Assembly: GCF_004005865.1 (NCBI RefSeq)
Contig: NZ_SACN01000001.1
Span: 2,108,001-2,172,000, forward strand
Direction of reading: 5' to 3'
Length of the DNA stretch: 64,000 bases
Source: Sphingomonas crocodyli
GTDB lineage: Bacteria > Pseudomonadota > Alphaproteobacteria > Sphingomonadales > Sphingomonadaceae
The number at the start of each line of letters is the position of its first letter. The first letter of the stretch is position 1. Below the pieces are notes generated by a model. It had not been told where the DNA came from and did no database searches. It worked only from the letters and a program-made list of their open reading frames with translations. The translations under genes were made by a program, and so were the position numbers. Below, one piece after another: positions 49,095 through 61,830 of the stretch.

Positions 49095-51053
49095 TCCGAC
49101 TATGCGCTGGAGGAGGCGGGGCGGCTGACCCATCCGCTGCGCTACGACGCCGAGACCGATCATTTCGTGCCGATCGCATGGGACGAGGCCTTCGAGCGGG
49201 CAGGGGCCGCCCTGCGGTCGGTGGCCGATCCGAACCAGGTCGAGTTCTACACCTCGGGCCGCGCCTCCAACGAGGCAGCCTTCCTTTACCAGCTCTTCGC
49301 GCGCGAGTTTGGGACGAACAATTTCCCCGACTGCTCTAACATGTGCCACGAGGCGACCAGCGTCGGGCTGCCCAAGTCGATCGGGGTAGGCAAGGGCACG
49401 GTCACCCTCGAGGATTTCGACGAGACCGACGCGGTGTTCAGCTTCGGCCATAACCCGGGCACCAATCACCCGCGCATGCTCGGAACCCTCCGCGAGGTCT
49501 CGCGCCGGGGCAAGCCGATCATCGCGATCAACCCGCTGCGCGAGCGCGGACTGGAGCGCTTCCAGGACCCGCAGGCGCCAGTGGAGATGGTGACCTTGGG
49601 CGCGACGCCGATCTCGTCGGCCTATCACCTGATCAAGGTCGGCGGCGATCTGGCGCTGCTCAAGGGCATGATGAAGGCGCTGTTCGAGGCCGACGCGCTC
49701 GATATGGCCGCGGGCGGCGCCGGGCTGCTCGACCGCGAGTTCATCCACATGCACACCAGCGGCATCGATGCGCTCCGCGCCGATATCGACGCCACCGACT
49801 GGGATGCGATCTGTCGGGTTTCGGGCTTGTCGCGCGATGCCATCGAGAGCATCGCCCGGGGCTACTGGACCGCACCGCGCGCGATCTTCTGCTACGGCAT
49901 GGGGATCACCCAGCATCGCCATGGCACCGAAACCGTCCAGCAGATGGCGAACCTGCTGTTGCTGCGCGGCAATTTCGGCCGCGAAGGGGCGGGGATCTGC
50001 CCGGTTCGGGGCCATTCGAACGTGCAAGGCGACCGCACCGTCGGCATCACCGAAATCCCGACCGAACATTTCCTCGAACGGCTCGACCGAGCCTTCGGTA
50101 TCACAAGCCCGCGCGCGCATGGCCACAACGCCGTGGAGGCGATCGCCGCGATGCGCGATGGCACGGCGAAGGCCTTCATCGGCCTGGGCGGCAATCTGGC
50201 GGTGGCGATCAGCGACCCGCAGACCACCTTTCCGGCCTTCCGCAAGCTCGATCTCAGCGTCCAGATCGTCACCAAGCTCAACCGCACCTGCCTGCTCACC
50301 GCCCGGGAAAGCCTGGTCCTGCCCTGCCTCGGCCGTACCGAGATCGACGTGCAGGCGAGCGGACGCCAGGCGGTGACGGTCGAGGATTCGATGTCGGTGG
50401 TGCATGCCTCGCGCGGCATGCTCAAGCCCGTGTCGGACACGCTCCGGTCCGAACCCGCGATCGTCGCCGGCCTCGCCAGAGCCGCCGTGCCGAACAGCGT
50501 GGTGGCGTGGGACGAGCTGGTCGCCGATTATGACCGCATCCGCGACAAGATCGAGGAGGTCTTCCCCGACTTCTACGACTTCAACGAGCGGGTGCGGGTG
50601 AAGGGCGGCTTCCGCCTGCGGGTCGGCGCGTCGCAGCGGCAATGGGACACGCCCGATGGGCTGGCGCATTTCCTGGTCACCGAACTGCCGCTCGACGTCG
50701 AGCGCGAGGGCCATCCCTATCTGCTGACCACGATCCGCAGCCATGACCAGTACAACACCACCATCTACGGCCTGAACGACCGCTATCGCGGGATCACCGG
50801 CCGCCGCGACGTCGTCTTCCTCAACGCCGACGACCTGCGCGAGCTGGGTCTCGAGCATGGCGACCGGGTCGACATCGTCGCCGGAGAGCGCGAGCTACGG
50901 GGACAGACGGCAGTCGCCCACGACATAGCTCGAGGTTCGATCGCGGCTTATTATCCTGAAGCCAATGGGCTCATCGCGCTCGATGAGCACGACCACGCCA
51001 GCGGCACCCCGAGCTACAAATCGACGCCCGTCAGGGTACGGCGCGCCGCATGA
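49095..51053 (+). pseudogene. FdhF/YdeP-type molybdopterin oxidoreductase alpha subunit, 5'-truncated
   Basis: From about 49095 the frame encodes 652 residues beginning SDYALEEAGRLTHPLRYD, a block that in YdeP-like proteins (about 760 residues) lies roughly 100 residues from the N-terminus. Molybdopterin-binding segments follow: FPDCSNMCHEATSVG (with the Mo-region Cys), GTVTLEDFDETDAVFSFGHN, GREGAGICPVRGHSNVQGDR, GLGGNLAVAISDP, and the C-terminal ADDLRELGLEHGDRVDI domain. The upstream part of the open frame (48930-49094) is antisense FecR sequence and not homologous. Without the N-terminal domain and its own promoter it is probably inactive. Word usage differs from the catabolic region (fewer GATCG). 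Confidence 0.8.
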
Positions 51054-51096
51054 AAGCGCGGTTTTAGGCTCATCTTCTGGCGCACCTTGATCAGGC

Positions 51097-52047
51097 TCAC
51101 CATCCTCGCAGGCGACGCCGGCGGTCCGCCGTTTCGACGCTTTCCGGACGGACGAACAAGAAGCGGACATCGGGCCGGCAGCTCTTGACCGCCTGTTCAA
51201 GCTTGATCACCGCAGCCTCAACCTCGGCCGTATCCAGCCCAGGGCTGAAGCTGACGCTCAAGCCCACCAGCAGTTGTTCGGCGGCCAGATGGACCGTCAG
51301 ACAACCATTGATGCTCCGGACCTCTTCCAGCCCCGTGGCCGCCCGCTTGATGTCGGCGACGGTATCCTCGGTCGCCGCCGCTCCGATCAAGAGGGACTTG
51401 CTCTGGCCAGCGAGGAGCAGCGCGGTCAGCCCCATCAGGACGGCGATCAGGATTGAGGCCAGACCATCGAGCACCGGCCGATGGAACGCGGCGCCCGACA
51501 CCGTGCCGATCGTCGCGATCGCCAGGCCCAGCAGGCCGGCGAGGCTGGTGGCGAGGACGGTCAACGAGGTGACGTCGCGGACCTCCATCAGATAGCGCCG
51601 GATGCCATGGCGTAGCCGCATCAGCCGACTGGAGCGGATCGCATAGCAGGTTATGACGGCCTCGACCGCGAAGCTCGTGGCGAGCACCGCATAGTTGATC
51701 CATCCATCCTCGAGCGGACGCGGGTGGATGACCTGCCGCAGGGCATTGTGGAGCGTGACGCCGGCACCCAAAGCGAGCAGGACCAGCGCAGCGATAAAGT
51801 TCCAGAAGAAGATCTCGCGGCCAAAGCCAAGCTGATGCTCGACATTCGCCGGTCGCCGGGCGGCATAGAGCCCGTAGAGCAAGATCGCCTCGGTCGCGAG
51901 ATCCATCACCGAATGCATGCCCTCGGCGAACATCGACGCGGATGCCGTCGCGGAGGCCGCCGTGAACTTGAGAAGCGCGATCGCGAGGTCGGTCCCCATG
52001 CCGAGCAGAACCAACTGGGCCCCTTTGTTCTGAACCGCACTCCGCAC
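51097..52047 (-). CDS. Cation diffusion facilitator (CDF) metal transporter
   Basis: 316 residues from a GTG at 52047 behind GGAGAG. Six hydrophobic segments; the first metal site is FAEGMHSVMDLATEAIL (about 40-56), keeping the H-S-x-x-D pattern in TM2. In TM5 the usual H/D-x-x-x-D is weaker (EVRDVTSLTVLATS, about 152-165), so metal choice is unsure. A cytoplasmic C-terminal domain (about 225-300, VHLAAEQLLVGLSVSFSPGL) is the metal-sensing ferredoxin-like fold. It exports Zn, Fe, Mn or a similar ion. Next upstream gene is Dps, which would fit iron or manganese handling. Convergent with the truncated fdhF-like gene. Confidence 0.88.
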   Translation of the reverse strand: MRSAVQNKGAQLVLLGMGTDLAIALLKFTAASATASASMFAEGMHSVMDLATEAILLYGLYAARRPANVEHQLGFGREIFFWNFIAALVLLALGAGVTLHNALRQVIHPRPLEDGWINYAVLATSFAVEAVITCYAIRSSRLMRLRHGIRRYLMEVRDVTSLTVLATSLAGLLGLAIATIGTVSGAAFHRPVLDGLASILIAVLMGLTALLLAGQSKSLLIGAAATEDTVADIKRAATGLEEVRSINGCLTVHLAAEQLLVGLSVSFSPGLDTAEVEAAVIKLEQAVKSCRPDVRFLFVRPESVETADRRRRLRGW

Positions 52048-52065
52048 TGCCGGCTCTCCATGAAG

Positions 52066-52095
52066 GATGGGCGCCCCGCCAGCGGAGCGCCCATC
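52066..52095. promoter_or_regulatory. Long stem-loop between the dps-like and CDF genes
   Basis: GATGGGCGC (52066-52074) pairs with GCGCCCATC (52087-52095), and inside it CCGC pairs with GCGG. The hairpin stands 18 bases before the CDF start and 65 bases past the Dps stop on the minus strand. It may terminate Dps transcripts or shape the CDF leader. No T-run. Confidence 0.45.
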
Positions 52096-52160
52096 GCCTG
52101 ATCGTCATTCTGGTCGGTCGAAGCTCGCCCCCGATCGCCGATCGAGGGGCGTCCGCCGGT

Positions 52161-52676
52161 TTAGTAGTTCGAGCCGGGCCGGGCGTGCATCGCTTCGTTC
52201 AGGAACCAGGTGCGGCCTTCGCTCTCGTCGATCCAGACCTCGAGCAGGCTGGCGGTCGCCACATCGCCATATTCGTCGCACACCGCATGGACCTGGCGCA
52301 TCGCAGCGGTCACGCGAACATTGTCGTCGCGCAGCTCGGCCAGCATGTCCTGCGGATCGACATAGGTCTCGCTATTGTCGGAGAGCCGCTGCAGCCGGGC
52401 GATGTCAGCGATCGAGCGGATCGCCGGCGCGCCGATCTTACGGGCGCGTTCGGCGAGTGGATCGGTCACCGCGAACAGCTGGGTGGCCTGCTCGTCAAGC
52501 AGCAGATGATAGTCCCGAAAATGCGGACCGCTCATATGCCAGTGGAAGTTCTTGGTCTTCACATAGAGCGCGAAGAAATCGGCGAGCAGCGCGCGCAGCG
52601 CGGCGCCGATGTCACGGGTCCCGGCTTCGGGAAGGTCGGTGAGGCCACCAGGCCGGACGATGACGAGCGGGTCCAT
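52161..52676 (-). CDS. Dps-family ferritin-like protein
   Basis: 171 residues from the ATG at 52676 with AAGGAACC upstream; a longer in-frame ATG has no ribosome site. The four-helix bundle carries the intersubunit ferroxidase ligands KTKNFHWHMSGPHFRDYHLL (about 41-60), then DEQATQLFAVTDPLAERARKIG (about 62 on) with Asp and Glu of the second subunit, the standard Dps di-iron site. It oxidises and stores iron with peroxide and can protect DNA. A leader of 19 or more residues gives little positive charge, so strong DNA binding is not obvious. Neighbouring CDF suggests shared metal or oxidative stress function. Confidence 0.92.
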   Translation of the reverse strand: MDPLVIVRPGGLTDLPEAGTRDIGAALRALLADFFALYVKTKNFHWHMSGPHFRDYHLLLDEQATQLFAVTDPLAERARKIGAPAIRSIADIARLQRLSDNSETYVDPQDMLAELRDDNVRVTAAMRQVHAVCDEYGDVATASLLEVWIDESEGRTWFLNEAMHARPGSNY

Positions 52677-53039
52677 GGGAGGTTCCTTTCGGTAGGCACG
52701 GCATATCCTTCCATGCGGGCGGTGCCGTCGTACCGATCTATAGCGCCAATCCCCACACCCTGATGTCATACGAAGGTGTGGCCCATCTGAGACATAAGGC
52801 TGTGACGCTCGCGACGGACAGAGGCGGAAATGCGTTTTTGTGCCGAGTACAGACCTGCTGATTCCCCAGCCACAGAAATTAGAGCAAGGACAACTCAGAG
52901 AGCCGAGTTGAACTTAACATGCTGAGGTATGGTGTGAATTTCTAAAACGAAGCGCCAAGAACAGCTGATTTTCTGGCACAAAACACCCCCAGCGTTTAGG
53001 GGCACTGGCTTGAGGCGCGCGCTAAGTGTATGAAAGGAA
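52677..53039. other. 363-base intergenic stretch, no gene seen
   Basis: Lower in GC than its flanks. It holds a hairpin CCACACC/GGTGTGG at about 52756-52784 and a short CCCC/GGGG dyad near 52986-53002, beside the 3' end of tRNA-Lys. I see no credible reading frame, promoter or repeat here. Confidence 0.5.
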
Positions 53040-53115
<76 letters not shown>

Positions 53116-53224
53116 ACACCTTGGCCTCAGAGGGGAGGTTGGTGCCTCCCGCCGTGGGTGAGGCGCGCTGATAGTCGGGGCTGGGGCGGTTGTAAACCGT
53201 CAAATCGGAGATTTTTTAAAAAGC

Positions 53225-54325
53225 TCAATTTCGGCGTGCGGAACGGTCGATTGCCATGAGCAGTCCGAGGCAGATCAGGACCGTCATCATCGCCGATCCG
53301 CCGAAGGAAACCAGGGGCAGGGGGATGCCGACCACGGGGGCCATGCCCATCACCATCGACAGGTTGATCGCGACATAAAAGAAGATCGTCGTCGTCAGCC
53401 CGGCCGCCGTCAGGCGCGAGAATCGGGATCGCGCGCGGCCCGCCACACCCATGCCCCAGCGCAGGACGAGCAGATAGGCACCGATAATTCCACAGCCACC
53501 GATCAGCCCCCATTCCTCCGCCATCGTCGCGAAGACGAAGTCGGTATGGCGTTCGGGGAGGTAATCGAGGTGGCTCTGGGTCCCGCCCAGGAAGCCCTTG
53601 CCGAAAACGCCGCCGGATCCGATCGCGATCTTCGACTGGATGATGTGATAACCGGTGCCGAGCGGGTCGCTTTCGGGGTTGAGGAAGATTTCCACCCGGT
53701 CGCGCTGATATCCGTGCATCATCGACAGAGCGAGCGGGAGCGCCGCGGCGAGCGCCAGCCCGGCACCCACGAACAAACGCAGCGGGAGGCCGGCCAGGAA
53801 GGCGACGGTGATACCGCCCAGGCAGATCATAAGCGATGTGCCGAGATCGGGCTGGGCCATGACGAGAATCATGGGAAAACCGATCATCAGTGCCGGGATC
53901 CAGATCGCCGTCCAGCTGCGGATCGCGCTGGCCGGCAGCAGATCGTAGAAGCGCGCCACAGCCAGGACGATTGCGACCTTCATCAACTCCGAAGGCTGCA
54001 ATCGGATGATGCCCAGATCGAGCCACCGTCGACTGCCGCCACGGACGAAGCCGAACAGTTCGACCGCCACGAGCATACCCAGCAGGATGACATAAGCGGG
54101 GATCGCGACCCCCTTCACGCCATCCTCGCCCACGCGGGACAATATGATCGCCAGGAACAGGAAGATGAGGAAGCGGGTTCCCTGAGACTGCGCCCAGGGT
54201 GTCATGCTGCCGCCCGCCGCCGAATAGAGGACGATCAGGCCGAAGCCGGCAATCGCGCAGACCATTGCCAGCATTCCCCACGGAATCTGGCGCAGCGGCT
54301 GCGGGACGAGCGAATCGCGGCTCAT
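53225..54325 (-). CDS. rodA: Rod-shape-determining peptidoglycan polymerase RodA
   Basis: 366 residues, ten membrane helices of the SEDS family. Conserved blocks: RWLDLGIIRLQPSELMKVAI (about 100-119), MAQPDLGTSLMI (about 155), NPESDPLGTGYHIIQSKIAI (about 216-235), ERHTDFVFATMAEEWGL (about 258-274) and GIPLPLVSFGGSAMM near the C-terminus. It polymerises glycan strands with PBP2 in the elongasome at the inner membrane. It overlaps mrdA by four bases and is last in the mreB-mreC-mreD-mrdA-rodA run, all on the minus strand. Confidence 0.97.
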   Translation of the reverse strand: MSRDSLVPQPLRQIPWGMLAMVCAIAGFGLIVLYSAAGGSMTPWAQSQGTRFLIFLFLAIILSRVGEDGVKGVAIPAYVILLGMLVAVELFGFVRGGSRRWLDLGIIRLQPSELMKVAIVLAVARFYDLLPASAIRSWTAIWIPALMIGFPMILVMAQPDLGTSLMICLGGITVAFLAGLPLRLFVGAGLALAAALPLALSMMHGYQRDRVEIFLNPESDPLGTGYHIIQSKIAIGSGGVFGKGFLGGTQSHLDYLPERHTDFVFATMAEEWGLIGGCGIIGAYLLVLRWGMGVAGRARSRFSRLTAAGLTTTIFFYVAINLSMVMGMAPVVGIPLPLVSFGGSAMMTVLICLGLLMAIDRSARRN

Positions 54326-56337
54326 CGTTCGTCGTCCTGCGCATCGGCGCCCTCAGCCCCCTGCGGAGCGGGCGAGGGGGCTTGAGCGGGCGCTGGCTTG
54401 ATGACGGGGGCAGGCGGGTCGTTGCGGTGATCCCAGCGCCACGCATCGGCCGCCATGCGCTGTTCGATCGTGCCGCCCCAGCCTTCCTCAAGCCCACGAA
54501 GCCGATCGAGCGCACGCTTGGGATCGTAGAGATAGGTGATCAGGTCACGCGCGATGACCGCGCCTGCCGTGCCGTGCAGGCCATGTTCGACGACGACGGA
54601 CACCGCATAGCGCGGGTCGACGACCGGTGCGAAACCGATGAACAGGCCATGTTCGCGATATTTCCACGGCATGCCGTCGGTGCCGGTCATCCCCGCGCGG
54701 CGCATCGCCATCGAGATACGGCGCACCTGCGCGGTGCCTGTCTTGCCCGCGAGCAGTTCGCCGGTCGGCAGGTTGAGGCGCGCCCGTCCACCCGTGCCCC
54801 AAGGGCCATTGACCACACCGGACATCCCCGCGCGCACGATCTCGAGATTGCGCGGATCGACATCGAGTGCGCCGCCCTGCTCGGGATAGCGCTTGTTGAC
54901 GATTAGGCGAGGCGACAGCGAGGTGCCGCTCGCGATCCGGGCCGCCATCACCGCGAGTTGGAGCGGATTGGCGAGCATATAGCCCTGTCCGATCGTCGAA
55001 TTGAGCGTATCGGCTGTGGTCCAGCGCTGCTTGTACTTGCGCAGCTTCCATTCGGTATCGGGCACGGTGCCATAACGCTGCGACGGCATGGGCAGCACGA
55101 ATTCCTCGCCCATGCCCAGCATCCGCGCCGTCGCCGCGATCCGATCGATCCCGACGAGCCGCGCCATCGTGTAGAAATAGATGTCGCAGCTGGCCGCAAT
55201 CGCGTGCGCCATGTTCACCGAACCATGCCCGCTATGCTTGTGGCAGTGGAAATAGCTGTTCCCGAGCCGGTAGCGACCTGTGCAAACAACTGTCTGGTTC
55301 GGATCGACGCCGGCCTCGAGCAAGGCCAGCGATACCATTGGCTTGACGGTGGAGCCGGGCGGATACAGCCCCTGCATCACCTTGTTGGTCAGCGGCAGAT
55401 GATCGTTCGACGACATCATGTCCCATTCGCGATGGCTGATGCCGTCCGAAAAGCCGTTGGGATCATAAGCCGGCATCGATGCCATCGCGAGGATACCGCC
55501 GGTATGCGTATCGATCACGACCGCCGACGCGCTTTCGGGGCCGAGCCGGCGCGCGGCATAAGCCTGGAGCCCAGCGTCGATCGTGAGCTGGAGCGCGTTG
55601 CCGACGACCTCGGGCCGGGTGGTGAGTTCGCGCACCACCTTGCCGCGCGCTGTCACTTCACTGCGCTTGGCACCCGGCTTACCGCGAAGCCAGGGTTCCA
55701 TTGTTCTTTCAAGACCTTCCTTGCCGATCTTGAAACCCGGCGTGATCAGCAACGGATCGCGGGTGCGATCATAATCGGCGGCCGATGCCGGGCCGACATA
55801 GCCGACCAGATGGGCGACCGCAGGGCCGGCGGGGTAGTAACGGCCATAGCCGCTCGACGGCGCAACACCGGGCAGCGAGGATTGACGCACGCTGACCGCC
55901 GCGAAGCGTTCATAGGGGATATTATCGGCGACGCTGACCGGCTGATAACCCCGCGCCTTGCCCAGATCCTCGCGGATCCGATCGAGATCCTCGGCGGTGA
56001 GCGCGAGCAGCTGCTGGAGCGTGCCCAAAGTCGCGGCGGGATTGCGCAGCTGATCGGGGATGATGTCGACGCGAAAGACGGTGCGGTTGATCGCGATCGG
56101 CTTGCCGGCGCGGTCGATGATCCAGCCCCGGCGCGGCGGCACCAAGGTCATCTGGACGCGATTATTCTCGGCCAGCGTCGAATAACGCTCATTCTGCGCG
56201 ATCGCGAGCCAGCCCATGCGGCCCGCCAGCAGCCCGCCAAAGCCGACCTGCGCGGCACCGAGGACAAAAGCGCGCCGTTGAAAGCTGAACGCCTGAAGCT
56301 GTTCGGTGACGATCCGGGTGGTGCGCCCGAACTTCAT
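54322..56337 (-). CDS. mrdA: Penicillin-binding protein 2, MrdA
   Basis: 671 residues from the ATG at 56337, which overlaps the mreD stop (ATGA); upstream in-frame ATGs lie inside mreD. A membrane anchor (about 22-40) precedes the PBP dimerisation domain (about 60-220), and the transpeptidase has the nucleophile block YPPGSTVKPMVS (about 308-319), SCD in AIASCDIYFY (about 363) as the SxN-like motif, and KTGTAQV (about 524). The tail is Pro/Ala-rich. It cross-links side-wall peptidoglycan with RodA. The second motif as SxD instead of SxN is the usual PBP2 form. Confidence 0.97.
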   Translation of the reverse strand: MKFGRTTRIVTEQLQAFSFQRRAFVLGAAQVGFGGLLAGRMGWLAIAQNERYSTLAENNRVQMTLVPPRRGWIIDRAGKPIAINRTVFRVDIIPDQLRNPAATLGTLQQLLALTAEDLDRIREDLGKARGYQPVSVADNIPYERFAAVSVRQSSLPGVAPSSGYGRYYPAGPAVAHLVGYVGPASAADYDRTRDPLLITPGFKIGKEGLERTMEPWLRGKPGAKRSEVTARGKVVRELTTRPEVVGNALQLTIDAGLQAYAARRLGPESASAVVIDTHTGGILAMASMPAYDPNGFSDGISHREWDMMSSNDHLPLTNKVMQGLYPPGSTVKPMVSLALLEAGVDPNQTVVCTGRYRLGNSYFHCHKHSGHGSVNMAHAIAASCDIYFYTMARLVGIDRIAATARMLGMGEEFVLPMPSQRYGTVPDTEWKLRKYKQRWTTADTLNSTIGQGYMLANPLQLAVMAARIASGTSLSPRLIVNKRYPEQGGALDVDPRNLEIVRAGMSGVVNGPWGTGGRARLNLPTGELLAGKTGTAQVRRISMAMRRAGMTGTDGMPWKYREHGLFIGFAPVVDPRYAVSVVVEHGLHGTAGAVIARDLITYLYDPKRALDRLRGLEEGWGGTIEQRMAADAWRWDHRNDPPAPVIKPAPAQAPSPAPQGAEGADAQDDER

Positions 56338-56843
56338 CGGGCCAGACGCCATCGGTCGAGCGCGGCGACCAGACGCACCAAAGCGGGGAAAACGAGCACC
56401 GACAAAACCGCCTGCGGCATCGCCACGACCACCGAACCATAAGCGACATAGCTGCGCGACACCGCCCATCCGCCCATGACCGCAAACAATATGGTCAGCG
56501 CGGCGAGCGCCCATTCCATCCAAAAATCACGCCACAGCAGATGATGGTCGATCCAGTCAAAGATCAGCGACGCCACCGTCCAGATCGCCATCGAGGTGCC
56601 AAGCATCTGCCCGGACAGAAGATCGTCGAACAGCCCGAGCGGCAACGCGACCCAGGCGGGCCACATTTCGGGTCGCAGCAGGCGCCAGGCGAGCAGCATC
56701 AGCAGGCCGAAAGGGGGCATGGACGGCCCGACCGCGACCACCGGCAGCAGAACGACCGCCGATCCCGCCATCGTCGACAGCGCGGGCACGAGCCGGGCCT
56801 TGAGCGGCAGCCAGACGGGCAGGGGGCGGGGGACGGCGATCAT
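56334..56843 (-). CDS. mreD: Rod-shape-determining protein MreD
   Basis: 169 residues, hydrophobic with five to six membrane segments. WVALPLGLFDDLLSGQMLGT (about 68-87) is the conserved MreD core. It starts ten bases after the mreC stop and overlaps mrdA by four bases. Identity rests on size, topology and the conserved mre gene order more than on sequence, because MreD is poorly conserved. Confidence 0.93.
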   Translation of the reverse strand: MIAVPRPLPVWLPLKARLVPALSTMAGSAVVLLPVVAVGPSMPPFGLLMLLAWRLLRPEMWPAWVALPLGLFDDLLSGQMLGTSMAIWTVASLIFDWIDHHLLWRDFWMEWALAALTILFAVMGGWAVSRSYVAYGSVVVAMPQAVLSVLVFPALVRLVAALDRWRLAR

Positions 56844-56853
56844 AGCCCAGTTA

Positions 56854-57729
56854 TCACGGTTTCGGCTGCGATGGAGCAGCATCCGATGGCGCCTGATAGA
56901 TCGGATAGACCAGCGCCATGCCGATCCGGGCGGGATCGGCCAGCGGCAGGGCGACAGCACGATCGCCCGTGACCGACACGACGACGGCAACCGGCACATT
57001 CGGCGTATAGACCCCGCCGACGCCCGAGGTCAGCGCCAGATCGCCCCGACGGAACGGGCGGCCGCCTGCGATCAGCCCGCGTATCTCGACGCTGCCATCG
57101 CCTCGGCCTGTAACAAGCGCCGCGACGCCGTTGCGCGCCATCCGCACCGGCACGGCACTTTCGCCATCGGTGAGAAGCAGGACGCGCGACGCGATCATCC
57201 CGGTTTCGAACACGCGGCCGATCAGTCCTTCGGGGGCGCGCACCGCCATGCCGGGGCGCACCCCGTCGCTGCTGCCGGCGGCGAGCGTCACGAAACGGCG
57301 CGCCGCGGTGGGCGTCGATCCGACGATCCGCGCGCTGAGCAGCGGGCGCGGAAGATGCTCGACAAGCAGCGCCATCCGCTTGAGGCGAGCATTCTCAAGG
57401 GCAAGCGCCTGCGCGCCGATACGGGCACGCTCGCTGGCTTCCAGGCGGCGCTTCAGAGCGCGATTTTGCGCGGCGGCATCGAAATAGGCGTCGATCTCGG
57501 CACTGATGTCCGCGGCGCCGCGTACGATCGCGCGCGGCGGGCCGCTGATCAGGCTACCCGCATCGATCGCGACGCCGCGCAGCGTCGCAAAGGCGCGCGG
57601 ATCGAGATGCGCGATGGCCAGCAACGCCACCGCGACCATCACGCCCACGACCGCCAGCACATAGCCGGCGAACAGGCTGTACTGGACGCGGCGCGAAAAG
57701 CCTCGACGCCGGTGCCGGGGCGCCGCCAT
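56854..57729 (-). CDS. mreC: Rod-shape-determining protein MreC
   Basis: 291 residues: basic cytoplasmic N-terminus, a membrane helix (about 18-42), a coiled-coil (about 80-120, QNRALKRRLEASERARIGAQ) and the beta-rich MreC domain with VTLAAGSSDGVRPGMAVRAP (about 150) and GLIGRVFETGMIASRVLLLTD. It links MreB filaments to periplasmic wall enzymes. It follows mreB by 17 bases and precedes mreD by ten. Confidence 0.95.
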   Translation of the reverse strand: MAAPRHRRRGFSRRVQYSLFAGYVLAVVGVMVAVALLAIAHLDPRAFATLRGVAIDAGSLISGPPRAIVRGAADISAEIDAYFDAAAQNRALKRRLEASERARIGAQALALENARLKRMALLVEHLPRPLLSARIVGSTPTAARRFVTLAAGSSDGVRPGMAVRAPEGLIGRVFETGMIASRVLLLTDGESAVPVRMARNGVAALVTGRGDGSVEIRGLIAGGRPFRRGDLALTSGVGGVYTPNVPVAVVVSVTGDRAVALPLADPARIGMALVYPIYQAPSDAAPSQPKP

Positions 57730-57746
57730 CGCCGCTCAGCGCCTCG

Positions 57747-60704
<2,958 letters not shown>

Positions 60705-60721
60705 TTAGCGGGCGAGGGCGA

Positions 60722-61303
60722 TCATACCGCGCGGTCGAACATGTCCTGCACCGCCCCGATATCGCCGGCGGTGTAGGTGACCGGCCCCTTAGTCGCGGCG
60801 CCTGCGGCGTAGAGGAAGAAGGGGGTGCCGAAGCCGCCGCCCTCGATCAGTTCCTCGGCGATATGGCGGCCGGCCATCAGCACCTGATCGGGCAGGTCGG
60901 GGCTGTCCGATGCGGTCATCGGCACCGGTTTGCCCATCATATAGGCGTCGAGATCGGCGAAACTCGTCTCGCGGCGATAGAGCCAGTTCAACTCGCGGTT
61001 ATCGTCGCCGGGCCAAGGATAGACGATGAAGCGCATCTCGAGCTTCGAAAAGCCCGACCGATAGGCGCGATGGACCGATTTGCAGATCGCGCAGCTCTTG
61101 TTGGTGAACATAAAGCAGATGTCGCGCGCATCGGCATCGCGTACCGGCTCGCGCACATTGGGCAGCGACATGAACAGAGGCCAAAACATGTCGAGCTGCT
61201 TCTGGAAGACGTCGTTCGGCTCGGCGAGCGTCAGCGCCGAAGCGGGACGCGCCAGCGCGAGTGCGGGCAACAAGGCGAGAAGCTGACGTCGATCGAAGCG
61301 CAT
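60722..61303 (-). CDS. Exported thioredoxin-fold protein with CAIC motif
   Basis: 193 residues from the ATG at 61303 (MRFDRRQLLALLPALALA). The DRRQLL stretch before a hydrophobic core suggests a Tat-like or Sec signal, cleaved near PASA (about 23). Residues TNKSCAICKSVH (about 69-80) carry a CxxC pair, then a DsbG/DsbC-like layout with GGFGTPFFLYAAGA (cis-Pro in TPF, about 166). A periplasmic disulfide handling role is likely; the protein is shorter than DsbC/G and lacks their dimer domain. It is next to, and convergent with, mutL. It overlaps nothing, three bases after the GNAT stop side. Confidence 0.8.
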   Translation of the reverse strand: MRFDRRQLLALLPALALARPASALTLAEPNDVFQKQLDMFWPLFMSLPNVREPVRDADARDICFMFTNKSCAICKSVHRAYRSGFSKLEMRFIVYPWPGDDNRELNWLYRRETSFADLDAYMMGKPVPMTASDSPDLPDQVLMAGRHIAEELIEGGGFGTPFFLYAAGAATKGPVTYTAGDIGAVQDMFDRAV

Positions 61304-61305
61304 CT

Positions 61306-61830
61306 TCACGGCATCGCACGAATATCGCGTGCCATCCAGCGGGCATCGGCGCCGTAGGAGGCGACTTTCGCGGCGAGCGCGGGCGAACATTGCTCCTCGA
61401 CGAAGCCCAGCGTCTTCCAATAGCCCGCGGCACCCTCGACAGCGATCAGTTCGGCGCGGGGCAGACCGGCCGCAACTGCCAGTTCGAACGCCCGGTCGAT
61501 CAGCTGGCGACCGACACCCGAACCGCGTCCGGCGGCGGAAACGCACAGATCGTGGATGAACAAAACGTCGTGACCGGCATCATCGGGGTTCAGGACATAG
61601 CCGACCGGGAATGGCGAACGCGCGGCCGATCCATGCGCGATGAGGTAAGCGATCAATCGGTTCGATCGGAACGCTGCCAGGCAAAAGTTGCTTGGCAGCG
61701 CCATGCGGCTCGCGAAGGCGATCGCGTCTTCACAAAGGAACGCAGGATAACTTTTGTTTTGGAGTGCCAGCGCGGCATCGAGATCGCTTTGGTCGAGAGG
61801 GCGTATGACGAACTCTAGATTTTTCGTCAT
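61306..61830 (-). CDS. GNAT-family N-acetyltransferase
   Basis: 174 residues. Motif A is LFIHDLCVSAAGRGSGVGRQ (about 90-109), with the acetyl-CoA pyrophosphate loop R-G-S-G-V-G; motif B is ELIAVEGAAGYWKTLGF (about 127-143). The N-terminus EFVIRPLDQSDLDAALAL is the usual opening strand and helix. The substrate is unknown. It overlaps the DUF4375 gene's end by four bases and lies two bases before the exported thioredoxin-fold gene, in one direction. Confidence 0.9.
   Translation of the reverse strand: MTKNLEFVIRPLDQSDLDAALALQNKSYPAFLCEDAIAFASRMALPSNFCLAAFRSNRLIAYLIAHGSAARSPFPVGYVLNPDDAGHDVLFIHDLCVSAAGRGSGVGRQLIDRAFELAVAAGLPRAELIAVEGAAGYWKTLGFVEEQCSPALAAKVASYGADARWMARDIRAMP

Noticed and set aside
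49073..53039. Direct repeat of the tRNA-Lys 3' end at the far junction, as expected for an integrated island
   Set aside because: I compared the T-arm and acceptor sequence with 49050-49110 and saw no match, so no attachment site is claimed.
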